Below are positions 5,881 through 7,519 of a stretch of 7,519 nucleotides of DNA, in pieces. The position numbers and the translations under genes are program-made. The notes beneath the pieces were generated by a model. The model worked only from the letters and a program-made list of their open reading frames with translations, was not told the origin of the DNA and did not search any database. Position 1 is the stretch's first letter. Every line of letters begins with the position of its first letter. Origin of the DNA: JANOQP01 sp044227705 (GTDB lineage: Bacteria; Bacteroidota; Bacteroidia; Chitinophagales; Saprospiraceae); NCBI GenBank assembly GCA_044227705.1, contig JBGAWE010000228.1, forward strand, positions 1-7,519, read 5' to 3'.

Positions 5881-7519
5881 TCAGTGGGAAACCACAAGTT
5901 TCCGCGTCATCACCTCCTTGCCGACCACGACCTGGACGGTGTAGACGCCGCCGACGATCTCGCCCGTCACGACGGGGAGGACTTGCTGGCCGAACAGGCT
6001 CCCGTAGCTGCGCTGCGAAACGAGCCGCCCCATCTGGTCGAAGAGCCGCACCGAGGTCTCCGCCGCGCTCGTCAGCACGAGCGAGATGGCCGCCGACTCG
6101 CTCGCCGGGTTCGGGCTGATGCTGACCGAGTTCTCGAGGACGAAGTCGTTGGTGCCAGAGGCGAGGCCGTTGGCGATGGCCTCGTCGAGCGTCGTCTCGG
6201 CGGCGTTGACGATGGCCCCGTCTGGCCCGAGGACCATGCCGACGATGTGCATGTGCTTCGGGTCGGCCAGCGCGTCCGTTTGATAATTGAACTGAAAAAT
6301 GTGGCTGTCGCCCGCCGAGATGCTCGACGGCAGGCTGCCCGACTCGCCCGAGAAGGTGCCGAGGATGCCGCGCGCGACGTGGTTGTAGTTCATCTTCGAG
6401 GCGGGCACGGTGGCCGGAAGCAGCTCAAAGCCGCCCATCGGGCCGGCTGCGTTGTTGGCGTAGGCATTTTTTTGCGCCCAGCCGGAGGTCGTGCCGTGCA
6501 TGGAGTCCTGGGTGATGGCGACGTTGAAACGGTAGTCGTCGTTGCCGTTGTCGAGCGACTCGGTAAAGTTGCCCTTGACGCTGACCGTAAGCTCACCGGT
6601 CGAGGCGTCATAACTGGCCCCGTTCTCGATCAAGACCGGCGGCGCGAGGACGAGCCTTTCGAGGATCGGGATCTCCATCGCCGCCGGGTCCATCAAGGCT
6701 TCGCGCTGCACCACGACACTCGGGAAGCCCGTGAAACCGGGGAAGCCCGTCAGCCCTGAGTCGTATTCCGGGATGGTCATCGGGTCGGTCGTCGAGTTGT
6801 GAACGGCGATACCGATGAAATGGTCGGGGTAGTATTCCTTCATCCTGTCCATGAAGACGGCACCGCGCGGGCACCACTGGCACCACGTCCCCGTCGCTTC
6901 CTCGACCACGACGGCCTTGCCGGGGGCTGCCGTATAGCCTTTGGCGTTGGTGGTCTTCGTGTTGTTGGCGGCGTTGGCATCGGAGCCTCCGTTGATGTTC
7001 GAGATTTCCATCGAGATGGTCTGGTCACCTGCAACGAGCGTGTACGGCACCGACTGCGAGAAGGCGTAGGTCGCCAGCGAAGCCACGTTGACGCCCGTTA
7101 CGTTGATGGTCTGCGACCCGATTTTTGCGTCGAAAGACGTGATCGGGTCGATGCCCACGTTGCGGATCGTGCCAGTCACCGGGATGACGAGGCCCGTCAG
7201 GCCGAGGGTGCGGGCGTTGATGGAGTAGAGGCTCGCGTCCTTTTGCGGCAGCACATATGGTGTGTAGGTGAACGAGACGTCGTCGAGGTAATATTGGCCG
7301 AGCGAACCCGACGGCCCATAGGCGAAGAAGTCGATGGACGCGACCTGGTTGAGGGCGTTGGCGAACTTCCCGGCCGACACATCGTTGACGAGCACCTCCC
7401 AGACGTTGTTCGTCAGGTCGATGTTGACGTTGAGCTTGAACCACTCGCCAACGGGGTACGGCGCGCCCTTGATGACGGTCGTCGCGTTGCCGTTGGTGTT
7501 GACCTGCAGCGTCCCGGCC
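5881..7519 (-). CDS. Omp28-related, thioredoxin-fold surface protein with T9SS sorting domain, N-terminus missing
   Basis: The frame stays open to the right edge (545 codons visible). The GTG at 7393-7395 is only an internal valine, since upstream codons read LNVNIDLTNNVWEVLVNDV. Domains in order, numbered from the edge: residues 1-88, part of a concanavalin/LamG-like jelly roll ending YYLDDVSFTY; about 90-190, a beta-sandwich repeat with TGTIRNVG and a 'GDQTISMEISNINGG' stretch, like CARDB/adhesion-type domains; about 200-300, the Omp28-related thioredoxin-like domain with VVVEEATGTWCQWCPRG, the CQWC redox-type motif at 213-216 (codons 6871-6882), FIGIAVHN and GFTGFPSVVV containing the expected cis-Pro; about 300-455, a second beta-rich region; 464-545, a type A T9SS sorting domain (SISPNPASE, then MGRLV, then GGVYTVQV, then KLVVSH at the end). 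It is expected to cross the outer membrane by T9SS and be anchored or released. The substrate of the CxxC motif is unknown. A double hairpin follows the stop. Confidence 0.88.
   Translation of the reverse strand, partial: AGTLQVNTNGNATTVIKGAPYPVGEWFKLNVNIDLTNNVWEVLVNDVSAGKFANALNQVASIDFFAYGPSGSLGQYYLDDVSFTYTPYVLPQKDASLYSINARTLGLTGLVIPVTGTIRNVGIDPITSFDAKIGSQTINVTGVNVASLATYAFSQSVPYTLVAGDQTISMEISNINGGSDANAANNTKTTNAKGYTAAPGKAVVVEEATGTWCQWCPRGAVFMDRMKEYYPDHFIGIAVHNSTTDPMTIPEYDSGLTGFPGFTGFPSVVVQREALMDPAAMEIPILERLVLAPPVLIENGASYDASTGELTVSVKGNFTESLDNGNDDYRFNVAITQDSMHGTTSGWAQKNAYANNAAGPMGGFELLPATVPASKMNYNHVARGILGTFSGESGSLPSSISAGDSHIFQFNYQTDALADPKHMHIVGMVLGPDGAIVNAAETTLDEAIANGLASGTNDFVLENSVSISPNPASESAAISLVLTSAAETSVRLFDQMGRLVSQRSYGSLFGQQVLPVVTGEIVGGVYTVQVVVGKEVMTRKLVVSH

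Noticed and set aside
5839..6759. A 306-codon plus-strand frame opposite the Omp28-related gene
   Set aside because: It has no recognisable motif, is rich in Arg, Asp, Val and Gly as expected of an antisense shadow, and overlaps the terminator hairpins and the strongly supported minus-strand gene.
1..7519. Mobile element, CRISPR array, tRNA or rRNA gene, or defence system
   Set aside because: I saw no transposase or integrase motifs, spaced direct repeats, cloverleaf or rRNA sequence, and no gene family tied to defence. Nearly all of the window is covered by five ordinary genes.

Overview
The window looks like chromosomal DNA from a GC-rich member of the Bacteroidota, plausibly of the Saprospiria/Chitinophagia type. 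The evidence is a C-terminal type IX secretion (T9SS) sorting domain at the end of the last gene, and a second protein carrying the 'LPLELAEF...NWKTAS...SRFEIE' module that commonly precedes such domains in this phylum. Other signs are an Omp28-related thioredoxin-fold protein, no clear Shine-Dalgarno sequences, and a TAnnTTTG-type promoter element. The taxon is an inference; there is no rRNA or other marker gene here.

Layout, left to right: (1) the 3' three-quarters of an ABC-F translation ATPase gene (+), cut by the left edge; (2) convergent to it after 28 bases, a secreted M1-family zinc metallopeptidase (-, start best placed at 3158); (3) a divergent 145-base intergenic region (3159-3303) with a candidate promoter and a short palindrome; (4) a secreted PQQ-dependent sugar dehydrogenase-like gene (+) whose reading frame breaks near 4535-4545, the rest of its C-terminal module continuing in another frame to 4985; (5) a strong intrinsic terminator folded around that gene's true stop; (6) a class I SAM-dependent methyltransferase (-); (7) two consecutive hairpins between 5822 and 5879, the distal one a good terminator for the minus-strand gene that follows; (8) a large T9SS-exported Omp28-related protein (-), cut by the right edge.

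The genes do not form an obvious operon or pathway. They alternate in direction and are mostly separated by terminators. The shared theme is export: three of the five products are envelope or secreted proteins (metallopeptidase, sugar dehydrogenase-like protein, Omp28/thioredoxin-like protein), while the ABC-F protein and the methyltransferase are cytoplasmic. I found no RNA gene, CRISPR array, insertion sequence or phage gene, and no convincing previously undescribed system. The points most worth a second look are the frameshift in the dehydrogenase gene and the domain combination of the Omp28-related protein.
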